Shown here one piece after another: positions 44,116-51,919 of a stretch of DNA of 64,000 bases. Every line of letters starts with the position of its first letter. The first letter of the stretch is position 1. The position numbers and the translations under genes were made by a program. The notes under the pieces are model-generated. The model made no database searches, was not told the origin of the DNA, and worked only from the letters and a program-made list of their open reading frames with translations. This DNA is from Lederbergia graminis (lineage in GTDB: Bacteria > Bacillota > Bacilli > Bacillales > Bacillaceae_C): assembly GCF_042655485.1 (NCBI RefSeq), contig NZ_JBHSMC010000029.1, positions 1 to 64,000 of the forward strand, read 5' to 3'.

Positions 44116-44173
44116 AGAAATGCGAAAGGCGCTCGATTATCGGAGACAAGCAAATGTTCTGGGGCAACGAAAG
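44114..44173 (+). repeat. Structured repeat family A, truncated copy
   Basis: Nearly identical to the first 60 bp of 43842-43965 (through GGCAACGAAAG), then breaks off into unrelated AT-rich sequence. The 3' half of the stem is lost. Confidence 0.85.
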
Positions 44174-44206
44174 CTATTATTATGAAAGATATAGACCTCA
44201 AAAAAA

Positions 44207-44591
44207 CAAAAAGAGGCTGCGAGAAAAGGAATATGGTTACAAATAAAAACCGAACTATAACTTGATTTCAAAACAAGATAGCTCGGTCACTTTGTCAATT
44301 ATAAAATTTTTATAATTACCAGCGGAGGAAATGCACGAAGACTCCTACGGGAGCAAAGGCCTCGATGAGACCCCGCAGAAAGAAAAGCGAAGGCGACTGT
44401 TTAGCGGCGTACGAACGGGAGACAATCCTGTACTGAGATAAAGGAAACACGGCGAGGGCCCACAGGATGTGGGTCACGTCGACGTTGGCACAGGACGTGC
44501 CGCTTTTAGTCGACGTTCCTCTTGCCGATGTTGACTTATCGTAGGGGAAGGAATGTCTCGTTCGCCAGCCGCTAGGAGCCTAAGCTAGACA
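44207..44591 (+). repeat. Long composite repeat, complete copy
   Basis: Parts in order: AGAGGCTG lead, CCGAACTAT hairpin (44249-44287), GACTCCTACGGGAG ... GAGACCCCGCAG hairpin (about 44338-44378), then a family B element closed by AGCGGC/GCCGCT (44403-44408 with 44568-44573). About 330 bp at 63668-64000 match it closely, and 117-248 matches its first half in inverse orientation. Confidence 0.88.
44435..44545 (-). ncRNA. Twin RUCCU-loop hairpins, Bacillaceae-1-like RNA motif
   Basis: Read on the minus strand, two 5-bp stems close pentaloops: GGCAC-GTCCT-GTGCC (44501-44487) and CCCAC-ATCCT-GTGGG (44473-44459). Both loops fit RUCCU, which I recall as the hallmark of the Bacillaceae-1 RNA motif. 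A 9-bp direct repeat GTCGACGTT (44478-44486, 44509-44517) brackets the first, and conserved blocks flank the pair. Whether it is transcribed is not shown by the sequence. Confidence 0.6.
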
Positions 44592-44615
44592 GGCGTTTAG
44601 CGCCGAGGAGGCTCA

Positions 44616-44792
44616 TTAGCCTTGTCTAGCTGCAGGCGCCATCGGCTCGAGGTCAAATAACCCTACCCGATGAAAGGTAAAGAACACCTTTCTTCGGGTA
44701 GGAACATTTGCTTGTCGCCGATAAGCAAGCGCCTTCCGCTTTTCGAAGCCCGCGGAAAGCGAAGTGTATTTCCGAAGCGGTATATTGTTCAT
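44616..44792 (-). CDS. Possible 58-aa protein encoded across repeat A
   Basis: An open frame of 58 codons starts at ATG 44792, 8 nt after AGGAGGA, 59 bp downstream of yqxA and in the same direction. The product would be Arg-rich (MNNIPLRKYTSLSAGF start) without recognisable domains. Most of it lies in an inverted family A repeat, so amino-acid sequence is dictated by RNA/DNA structure. It may be a chance frame. Confidence 0.25.
   Translation of the reverse strand: MNNIPLRKYTSLSAGFEKRKALAYRRQANVPTRRKVFFTFHRVGLFDLEPMAPAARQG
44622..44743 (-). repeat. Structured repeat family A, inverted copy
   Basis: On the minus strand the outer stem and the inner blocks (TCGGCGACAAGCAAATGTT, GGTTATTTGACCTCGAGCCG) match 43842-43965. 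The inner stem is CCTACCCGA/TCGGGTAGG and the apical one GAAAGGT/ACCTTTC, both changed in a pairing-preserving way relative to copy 1. Confidence 0.85.
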
Positions 44793-44850
44793 GATTTACA
44801 TCCTCCTACATCCAGGTCAAATCGTTTTGTCTCGACCTCAACTTCTCTTT

Positions 44851-45186
44851 TTAAAATAAACTACTTACGAATTCAACAATACCATTTGTTATGGTAGAGA
44901 CGGTATCTGCTAATAGTTTCCCTATTTCTGAAAAGAAGTTAAAAGCCTTTACTTCTTGTAGTTTTTCCTTTTTCTCGTCTATATTAAAAGTTCCTAACTC
45001 ATTTCCCATTAACGAAGTTTCTACTTCTCCGTTATCCGTTTTATTCACTTCGACAGGTGTTTGGAATGATTGATCATTATATCCTTTCATCTCAAGCATT
45101 CCTTCATTTGCCTTATTCATACCTATGAGAACGCCAACGAACAGAACGCAAACAAGAGTTAAAAGCCTCCATATAAATGAATTCAT
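44851..45186 (-). CDS. yqxA: YqxA family protein (DUF3679)
   Basis: A 111-aa protein with one N-terminal membrane helix (about 6-23) and an extracytoplasmic tail. YqxA lies between spoIIP and lepA in Bacillus; here spoIIP is missing and gpr lies 55 bp upstream. The C-terminus has an amphipathic helix (LLADTVSTITNGIVEFV). Function unknown; sporulation linkage is inferred from context. Confidence 0.85.
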   Translation of the reverse strand: MNSFIWRLLTLVCVLFVGVLIGMNKANEGMLEMKGYNDQSFQTPVEVNKTDNGEVETSLMGNELGTFNIDEKKEKLQEVKAFNFFSEIGKLLADTVSTITNGIVEFVSSLF

Positions 45187-45241
45187 CCTACTTCACCTCT
45201 CTTTAAAATAGCTATGCAACATACTCAATTGATATAACTCA

Positions 45242-46369
45242 CTACCTTGTCTTAAATCCTGTGTCAGATTGATCGACAGCTGAATGTAAGGCTGCATTTA
45301 ATCCAGAAGCGATTAAATTAGCCATATCCTCAATAAATACATCGACTTCTTTTGGGGTTACCATTAAATTATGGCCGAGTGGAGCGAGTACTTCGTGAAT
45401 TAGTTTTCTCTTCTCCATATCTTCCAAGGTTCCTATCATTCCTAAGAAAGTTTTACGATGTTGTTCCTCTGGTAAATCCTCATCTGTTAATTTTTTTCTT
45501 TCACCAAATGTCATTCCTGCTGGTATAAGGGATTTTGAAGGATTTCCGGAATCTTGCAATTCCCTCCCAAAATGCTTTAGAAGAAAATCGATTGTGTCAC
45601 TAGTAATCGTTACAGCATCAACAACGGTTGGCACACCTATAGAAATTACGGGAACTCCGAGTGTATCTTTACTAATTTCCTTCCTTTTATTTCCTACACC
45701 TGAACCCGGGTGTATTCCTGTATCCGAAATCTGTATTGTGGCGTTCACCCTTTCAATAGAACGTGATGCTAAAGCATCAATGGCAATTATAAAATCAGGC
45801 TTTGACTTTTCTGATACACCAAAAATGATGTCGCTCGTTTCAATTCCTGTTAGCCCCATTACACCAGGAGTGAGTGAGCTGACAGCACGATAACCATCTT
45901 CTACATACTCCGGTTCTAATTGAAATAGATGTCTGGTTATTATTAAATTTTCACATACTAATGGTCCTAATGAATCTGGAGTGACATTCCAGTTGCCCAA
46001 ACCAACTATTAAACAGCTTGCATTTTTAGGAATATTAATCATTTCCATAAACCCACTAAATTCACTCGCAAATACTTCCTGTACTTTTTGTTGTAATACA
46101 GTATCTTGATTGCGAATCCCTTGGACTTCAATTGTTAAATAGTTTCCTTGTTTTTTTCCAAGTTTTCTTTCACCTTCGGGAGTAATCGTGGCGAGAGATA
46201 CTTTAATATCCTCTACCATCTTCTCCTTTATAACTACTCCTTCAATCTCTTTCTTCTCTACTTTTTCCTTCTTTTTTCCCACCATTTGTTCAAGAGCCAT
46301 TTCAAAAGCCTCTTCGGCAAGATCGGTTCGGATTGAATATTTACTTAAATCTAGATCTTTCTTATCCAT
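45242..46369 (-). CDS. gpr: Spore germination protease GPR
   Basis: Protease that degrades small acid-soluble spore proteins at germination, made as a zymogen in the forespore (sigma-G in B. subtilis). The 375-aa product shows the propeptide cleavage area SIRTDLAEEAF near 12-22, and family blocks LIVGLGNWNVTPDSLGP and GIHPGSGVGNKRKEI. It is divergent from rpsT. In B. subtilis spoIIP follows; it does not here. Confidence 0.95.
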   Translation of the reverse strand: MDKKDLDLSKYSIRTDLAEEAFEMALEQMVGKKKEKVEKKEIEGVVIKEKMVEDIKVSLATITPEGERKLGKKQGNYLTIEVQGIRNQDTVLQQKVQEVFASEFSGFMEMINIPKNASCLIVGLGNWNVTPDSLGPLVCENLIITRHLFQLEPEYVEDGYRAVSSLTPGVMGLTGIETSDIIFGVSEKSKPDFIIAIDALASRSIERVNATIQISDTGIHPGSGVGNKRKEISKDTLGVPVISIGVPTVVDAVTITSDTIDFLLKHFGRELQDSGNPSKSLIPAGMTFGERKKLTDEDLPEEQHRKTFLGMIGTLEDMEKRKLIHEVLAPLGHNLMVTPKEVDVFIEDMANLIASGLNAALHSAVDQSDTGFKTR

Positions 46370-46455
46370 AAATCTAACCCCTCCTGAATATGAAATTTCA
46401 AAATTACATGTCTAGCACAAGCATTTCCTTTTCTAGCATTTTTAATTCAGAAGTA

Positions 46456-46484
46456 TTGCATTCCAATCTAGCGTTTGATAAAAT
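46456..46484 (+). promoter_or_regulatory. Promoter of rpsT
   Basis: TTGCAT (46456-46461) and TAAAAT (46479-46484) with 17-bp spacing, about 70 nt before rpsT. Confidence 0.65.
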
Positions 46485-46552
46485 ATCTCTTGTTCTAACT
46501 GTTTATATGTGGTGATACTCGAGTGAGATAGAACCTCGATACTTGTCAGGAG

Positions 46553-46813
46553 GTGAAGGTAATGCCAAACATTAAATCTGCTATTAAACGTGTAACTATT
46601 AACGAAAAGAAAAACGAGCAAAACGCTGCTACTAAGTCTGCAATGCGTACAGCTGTTAAGAAATTCGAAGCTGCTGTTGAACTAAACGAAGATAACGCAA
46701 AAGATCTATTTAAAAGTGCGGTTAAACAATTAGACAAAGCTGCTAATAAAGGCTTAATTCATAAAAACACAGCAAATCGTCAAAAAGCACGTCTTGCAAA
46801 AAAATTAGGTTAA
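46553..46813 (+). CDS. rpsT: 30S ribosomal protein S20
   Basis: Basic helical 86-aa protein binding 16S rRNA, start MPNIKSAIKRVTINEKKNEQ. AGGAGGTGA precedes the ATG. It has its own promoter and a strong terminator and is convergent with holA, as in B. subtilis. Confidence 0.97.
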   Translation: MKVMPNIKSAIKRVTINEKKNEQNAATKSAMRTAVKKFEAAVELNEDNAKDLFKSAVKQLDKAANKGLIHKNTANRQKARLAKKLG

Positions 46814-46822
46814 TACCAATAA

Positions 46823-46849
46823 AAAAAACGTCCTACTAGGACGTTTTTT
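46823..46849. terminator. Terminator shared by rpsT and holA
   Basis: AAAACGTCCTA/TAGGACGTTTT palindrome with A and T runs on both sides; its right edge touches the holA stop. Confidence 0.92.
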
Positions 46850-47871
46850 TATTTCCCCTTCATATTTCCAAGTTTAAGTAAAAATAATTCAAGTGCGACT
46901 TCTTTTCCAAATTGACTTGTTTTCAATTGCTCATCCGTTTTTGCTAGTAATTGCATAATTTCTCCTAATTCTGCTTCTGAAAAGGAATTTGCTTGTCCAG
47001 AAGCTAACTTAACACGATAAGGGTGAGTTTTTATCGTACCAGCAATTTGCTGTTGCCCATACCCTCTTCTTGTCATTTCCTTCACTTGGTATATTAACCT
47101 AAACTGGCTAGCAATTAGAGCCAAAATCTTTATAGGTTCTTCATTTTGTTTCCTAAGGTCATAATAAATTCTAAAAGCCTCTTCCATTTTTCTATTTACG
47201 ACTTTATCGACTAGATCAAAAATATTTTGCTCCATCGATCGGGATGTTAACTTTTCCACGGTGGACACATCTATTTTTTTAGTATCACTAACATATAATG
47301 TTAATTTTGTTAATTCAGAATGTAAATTCATTAAATCTGTACCTACAAGCGTTACAAATAATTCGATGGCATCCTCATCCATGTCAACTTTATTGGCATT
47401 AGCTTGTGTACGAACCCATACTTTTAGATCGCGCTCATTTAACGATTTTGCTTCCAATACTTCTGCATTTTTCTTTAGTAATTTTGTGATTTTTTTACGT
47501 TCATCTAGCTTCTCATAAGAAGCGATAAAAACTAAAATTGAATATGGCGCTGGGGATTGTAGATAAGTTTCTAGCCTTTTTATATCATGTTCTACCTTAC
47601 CCTTTGATTTATCTGCTGTTAAAAAGACCGGCTTATGTAAAAACAGTAATTTATTATCTCCCATAAAAGGGAATGTTTCAGCATCTTCAATCGCTTCTTC
47701 AATCGGGGTTTCCTCTAAGTCATAAACGGAAAAATTAAAATCCATTTCTTCTACCGTTAACACATTTGTCACTAATTTCTGTTTTGTCTCGTTGATTATA
47801 AAGTCTTCTGTTCCATATAATAAATACAAAGAAGAAAATTGTTTTTCCTCTATTTTTTCCCATACTTTCAT
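46849..47871 (-). CDS. holA: DNA polymerase III delta subunit
   Basis: Clamp-loader delta subunit (YqeN), 340 aa, which opens the sliding clamp. It has an AAA+-like N-terminal region (YLLYGTEDFIINETK), no functional P-loop as expected for delta, and a C-terminal helical collar (HPYRVKLASGQ). It is convergent with rpsT and divergent from yqzM. Confidence 0.93.
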   Translation of the reverse strand: MKVWEKIEEKQFSSLYLLYGTEDFIINETKQKLVTNVLTVEEMDFNFSVYDLEETPIEEAIEDAETFPFMGDNKLLFLHKPVFLTADKSKGKVEHDIKRLETYLQSPAPYSILVFIASYEKLDERKKITKLLKKNAEVLEAKSLNERDLKVWVRTQANANKVDMDEDAIELFVTLVGTDLMNLHSELTKLTLYVSDTKKIDVSTVEKLTSRSMEQNIFDLVDKVVNRKMEEAFRIYYDLRKQNEEPIKILALIASQFRLIYQVKEMTRRGYGQQQIAGTIKTHPYRVKLASGQANSFSEAELGEIMQLLAKTDEQLKTSQFGKEVALELFLLKLGNMKGK

Positions 47872-47936
47872 ATTTACCCTACTTTCAAATTGTCTTATTT
47901 ATATGTTATGAAAGGTAGGCTTATTTGACAAGTAGA

Positions 47937-47971
47937 AAGGGGCTCATTTTCACATTGTGAAATGCCCCCTT
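47937..47971. other. Hairpin between holA and yqzM
   Basis: AAGGGGC and GCCCCCTT with inner TTTCAC/GTGAAA form a stem-loop in the 295-bp divergent region. It has no clear T run; no gene is near enough to assign it. The rest of the interval shows only AT-rich sequence that should hold both promoters. Confidence 0.5.
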
Positions 47972-48166
47972 AATCTATATTAAACGCTCCTGAAAAAGGC
48001 CTAGGATACTTTCACAGAAGCGGGTTTTCTATTTAACTTTACTGTACACTTAGTTTAGCCAGCTATATAAAAAGTATGGGTGTTAAGTCTTGTCAACTGT
48101 GGTAAAGGAAAAGTGGATTTTTTTATTACTTTCGTCTATACTAAAGTGGATTAGGAGGGGTATTTC

Positions 48167-48301
48167 GTGAACGAATTTGAACAAAATGTCCAGTCAAAAC
48201 GGAATGATGCGATTGATTCTGGAATAGGATTCGTAGTATCATTTGTATTCTTTTCAGCAATTTTTGTGATTGGAACGGTTATCCAACTACTCGGTAAGTA
48301 A
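48167..48301 (+). CDS. yqzM: YqzM family small membrane protein
   Basis: A 44-aa protein: a polar start (NEFEQNVQSKRNDAIDSG) and one membrane helix of about 20 residues. It matches YqzM, which lies between holA and comEC in Bacillus. The start is GTG with AGGAGGGG 6 nt upstream; a terminator follows. Function unknown. Confidence 0.9.
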   Translation: MNEFEQNVQSKRNDAIDSGIGFVVSFVFFSAIFVIGTVIQLLGK

Positions 48302-48307
48302 TTCCGG

Positions 48308-48337
48308 AAAGAAGTTTGTTTTTACAAGCTTCTTTTT
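48308..48337. terminator. Terminator between yqzM and comEC
   Basis: AAGAAGTTTGT and ACAAGCTTCTT pair around TTTT, with a T run on the plus strand and an A/T-rich exit towards comEC. Confidence 0.85.
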
Positions 48338-48350
48338 TCTATGTTTTATT

Positions 48351-50648
48351 TTATTGCAAAATACTCTGAAAGGTTCCATTATTATTTTTAAACTTATAAT
48401 GCACTCCTCCATTTTTATCCGTACGAAAAAGCTTGATGTTGTTTTGTTGCAGTAACTGAATCACATCAGCATGAGGGTGACCATATCGATTATTACTTCC
48501 AACTGAAATTATAGCAATATCAGGTTGTAGCCATTCTATAAACTCAGCAGTTGTCGAGGTTTTGCTACCATGATGACCAACTTTTAATACATTCACATCC
48601 ATTTTTTTATATTCCCGAATGATTTCTGCTTCACCTTCCTTTTCTAAATCCCCCATAAACAACCAATTTAAACCACCGATTTTTCCATATATTACGATAG
48701 AATCATTATTCCCTTCATAGGTCCTATCTAAAGGATACAATACTTGAAATTCTCCTGATTTATTGTTCCAACTATATCCATCCGTAACCTCTAATAGTGG
48801 TGTTTCTTGTTCACTTATAATGGTCAATAATTCTGCCATCGTCGATTCTTTCCAAGAATTTGGGGAAATTAAAATTTCCGAAACATTCAGTTCTGTCATT
48901 AACTCTGTTGCAGCACCCATATGATCCACGTCACTATGAGTCAAGATTAATTTGTCAATCTTTGTTATACCTTTACTTTTAAGCAAGGGAATTAAAATAT
49001 TTTTTCCAACGTTAAATGGATTCTTTCTTTGTTGCCATTGCTCTTCTTCAAATCGCAATTCACCACCTGTATCAATTAAGTATGTTCCTCGGTTATATGG
49101 AAGTTTTATAAGAATACTATCTCCTTGTCCCACATCAATAAACACAATTTCACCATTTGGTGAAAACTGAACGATGATGATATGCATTATTAATAATAAT
49201 GTAATTGGTAATAACGCAATAATGATTGACTCTCTATTTTCCCAAATGACAAAAAACAATATTACTGCGATGATAAATAAAAGCATACTCATTGTGCTAG
49301 GTTTACCTGTTACGATCGAACTAAAAGGAAAAGAACTTATTATTTTTGCTAACTTCTCGCTTAACATTAATAAGTCAGAAATAACATTTGCACTAAAAAG
49401 AAAAAGGTCAATACTAAAAATCGAAAGGAAGAAAAGGATTATTATCGAAGGTAAAACAATTGTTGTATAAAAAGGTACATATAAAATGTTTGTAAAGATA
49501 CTTACAAGTGAAAATTCATAAAAGTGGTAAATAAGGATTGGCAAAGATGCAAGCATGGAAATAACGGAAACATTAAAAAGAAGTCTTAAATAAGATAATC
49601 CTGCTAAAATTCGTTGTGATGAAATAATTAGTGAATAACTTACAGAATATGAAAGCTGAAAACCAATATTATTAATTAAATATGGATTCCATATTAAAAA
49701 TACTATAAAGCTAATCGAAAGTGCATCAATAGTAGTAATCGGTATCCTCCACTTTTTCGCAGAAAGAATAAATAATGTCATTAATACCGCTCTCGAAACT
49801 GGTGGATTAGCACCGCACAATATTGCATATATAGGTAAAAGTACAACTAGAAACCAAAATATTTTTTCCTTCGTAATCCCAATTAGAAGAAAAACATAAT
49901 ACAGTAAGCCCACAATTAGTCCTATATGTAAACCAGAGATTGCAAGTAAATGAACAACTCCTATTTTCTGATAATACCGATACGTATCTTCAGATAGTAA
50001 TGATTTATCACCCAATAATAGCGCAATTGCATATGGTTGTAATGGATCAGGGAATTGTTGTTTTATAAAATTTATTGCTTTCGCTCTCATGTTTCGTAAA
50101 TGATGGATTGGAGATTTTTGGAGATTATTACACGAAGAAATTGCAAGTTCAGAAGGTTGGAGTATCCAATGAATGTTATTGTAGTATAAGTATTTGGAGT
50201 AGTTAAAGCCATTCTCATTTCGATTTCTGTCAGGTTTATTAAGTTCGCCAGTAATGGTGCAAATTGTTCCAGCACGTAAAAACCTTTCAAGAACTTGCTT
50301 TTCCATTTCTGAATTCATTGTATAACTCAGTAAAAATTTTTCGTCTTTTGATTTAACGATAGCACGCATTCGATTTCCATCAAAGGTTGGAACTTCCGTA
50401 TAGGTAAATATTGCTTCGACTTGACCAGCATGATAATTAGTTGTGTTTCTTTGTTCTGTTAAGAAGATACTACTCAAACCAATTAACATTACTGCACAAT
50501 ATAAAAATGATAATATGGTATCTTTTTCATAAAGTACACGAAAAAATGTACATAATAAAAACAGTATTGATAATCCATGGTACTCTTTTACACATAAAAT
50601 ACTAGCTAGAAGTCCAAGCGCAAGAATATACCATTTTCCACTATTCAA
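48351..50648 (-). CDS. comEC: ComEC, DNA-uptake channel
   Basis: Integral membrane protein of 765 aa that carries single-stranded DNA across the membrane during transformation. An N-terminal OB-like part (about 60-200) is followed by the Competence domain with many helices (LLAISGLHIGLIVGLLY) and a C-terminal metallo-beta-lactamase domain (THSDVDHMGAA, VGHHGSKTS) proposed to degrade the non-transported strand. Last gene of the comE operon. It is intact. Confidence 0.94.
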   Translation of the reverse strand: MNSGKWYILALGLLASILCVKEYHGLSILFLLCTFFRVLYEKDTILSFLYCAVMLIGLSSIFLTEQRNTTNYHAGQVEAIFTYTEVPTFDGNRMRAIVKSKDEKFLLSYTMNSEMEKQVLERFLRAGTICTITGELNKPDRNRNENGFNYSKYLYYNNIHWILQPSELAISSCNNLQKSPIHHLRNMRAKAINFIKQQFPDPLQPYAIALLLGDKSLLSEDTYRYYQKIGVVHLLAISGLHIGLIVGLLYYVFLLIGITKEKIFWFLVVLLPIYAILCGANPPVSRAVLMTLFILSAKKWRIPITTIDALSISFIVFLIWNPYLINNIGFQLSYSVSYSLIISSQRILAGLSYLRLLFNVSVISMLASLPILIYHFYEFSLVSIFTNILYVPFYTTIVLPSIIILFFLSIFSIDLFLFSANVISDLLMLSEKLAKIISSFPFSSIVTGKPSTMSMLLFIIAVILFFVIWENRESIIIALLPITLLLIMHIIIVQFSPNGEIVFIDVGQGDSILIKLPYNRGTYLIDTGGELRFEEEQWQQRKNPFNVGKNILIPLLKSKGITKIDKLILTHSDVDHMGAATELMTELNVSEILISPNSWKESTMAELLTIISEQETPLLEVTDGYSWNNKSGEFQVLYPLDRTYEGNNDSIVIYGKIGGLNWLFMGDLEKEGEAEIIREYKKMDVNVLKVGHHGSKTSTTAEFIEWLQPDIAIISVGSNNRYGHPHADVIQLLQQNNIKLFRTDKNGGVHYKFKNNNGTFQSILQ

Positions 50649-50698
50649 TTTCTTACTCCTTCCATAACGTAAGAGGCAGTTCCCTGCCTCTTATATAC

Positions 50699-51160
50699 TT
50701 AATTGCTCTCTGAATAAGCAGCAAAAATCTCGTTATTGAATGGAACTTGTACAACTCGCACACCAGCTTGTTCAAACAATTCCTCTGCGTGAGGATGATT
50801 TTTGTAATCCTCTGCATAAAAAACGACTTTAATTCCAGCCTGGATAATTGCTTTACAACATTGCAGACATGGGAAATGTGTGACATATATCTCCGCATTT
50901 TCCGTCGGCACCCCAAATTTTGCACATTGTAGTATAGCATTCATTTCTGCGTGGATTGTACGCACACAATGATTATCTATGACGTAGCAGCCTTCATCAA
51001 TGCAATGAACTCCTCCAGCTATCGAGCCATTATAGCCACCAGCAATAATACGTTTATCTCGAACAATTGTTGCACCAACCGTTAGTCTCGTACACGTACT
51101 TCGATATGATAGTAAATGGCTTTGTGCCATAAAATATTGATCCCATGAAATTCGTTCCAT
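50699..51160 (-). CDS. comEB: ComEB, dCMP deaminase family protein
   Basis: Zinc deaminase of 153 aa converting dCMP to dUMP. Motifs HAEMNAI (catalytic Glu) and PCLQCCKAI are present, with allosteric-site residues in GGYNGSIAGGVHC. It sits in the comE operon although transformation does not need it in B. subtilis. It lies between comEA and comEC. Confidence 0.93.
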   Translation of the reverse strand: MERISWDQYFMAQSHLLSYRSTCTRLTVGATIVRDKRIIAGGYNGSIAGGVHCIDEGCYVIDNHCVRTIHAEMNAILQCAKFGVPTENAEIYVTHFPCLQCCKAIIQAGIKVVFYAEDYKNHPHAEELFEQAGVRVVQVPFNNEIFAAYSESN

Positions 51161-51223
51161 ATTCCCCTCACCTTTTCTTTTTCTTCAGTTTATCGACAAT
51201 TACTCATTGAAGTCAATCATCCA

Positions 51224-51835
51224 TTATTTTATCGTTATATTATCCTTTAGCTTTTCAAATGTTTTTTCACCAATTCCAGATATATTTTGAATATCCTCGA
51301 TTTGTTCAAATGGTCCATGTTGTTCGCGATACTTTATGATAGTTTCTGCTTTAGACGGACCGATTCCTGGCAATGTTTCCAACTCAGCATTATTTGCTTT
51401 ATTAATATTTATTTTGATTTCACTATTTTGCGATGATGGATTATCTAATGGGATTTCAATATCTTCTCCTTGAATCGGTATGTATATCACCATCTCATCT
51501 TCCACTTTCAAAGCAAAGTTTATAAGATTTTCATCAGCTTCTTTTAATAAACCACCTGCTTTATTGATTAAATCAGCTACACGCTCCCCCTCTTCTGCCT
51601 CATACAGGCCAGGATGTTGCACTGCCCCCTTTATATCTACAAAAATTTCCTTCTTTACTGGTGGACTATTTATTTGTTCCTCTTGAGGCATGTTCATTTT
51701 CTTTTCTACGATAGAAAAGTCAGTATTACTTGTCATGTCACTTTCTTTCCTTTGAGTAATATATATAAAAGTAATTACGATGATGATAAGCACTCCAATT
51801 ATGATGGTTTTATATTTTTCAATCCAAGTCATCAT
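51224..51835 (-). CDS. comEA: ComEA, DNA receptor for competence
   Basis: Membrane-anchored DNA-binding protein, 203 aa. One helix (about 11-28), a polar linker, an SLBB-type domain (VDIKGAVQHPGLYEAEEG) and a C-terminal double helix-hairpin-helix (ELETLPGIGPSKAETII, NISGIGEKTFEKLK). It binds incoming duplex DNA at the cell surface. The ATG at 51835 has GAGGTG 8 nt upstream. Divergent from comER. Confidence 0.94.
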   Translation of the reverse strand: MMTWIEKYKTIIIGVLIIIVITFIYITQRKESDMTSNTDFSIVEKKMNMPQEEQINSPPVKKEIFVDIKGAVQHPGLYEAEEGERVADLINKAGGLLKEADENLINFALKVEDEMVIYIPIQGEDIEIPLDNPSSQNSEIKININKANNAELETLPGIGPSKAETIIKYREQHGPFEQIEDIQNISGIGEKTFEKLKDNITIK

Positions 51836-51919
51836 TTTCAAATCACCTCGAGTTGAAATGAATATTTTAACTATTACTGCATACATTTGTTAGGAGACAG
51901 AGGCGAAGGAGGGAGCAGT

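Noticed and set aside
44435..44545. CsrB-like CsrA sponge on the plus strand
   Set aside because: The CAGGAYG loops are only the complement of the RUCCU loops; two sites per element and the match to a described RNA motif on the other strand make the sponge reading weaker. Kept as a note only.
43842..44743. Repeat cluster as a CRISPR array
   Set aside because: Repeat units are over 100 bp, self-complementary, differ in type and orientation, and there are no regular spacers or cas genes.
50653..50940. 95-codon frame overlapping comEB
   Set aside because: It lies within comEB in another frame, has no family resemblance and would compete with a well-supported gene.
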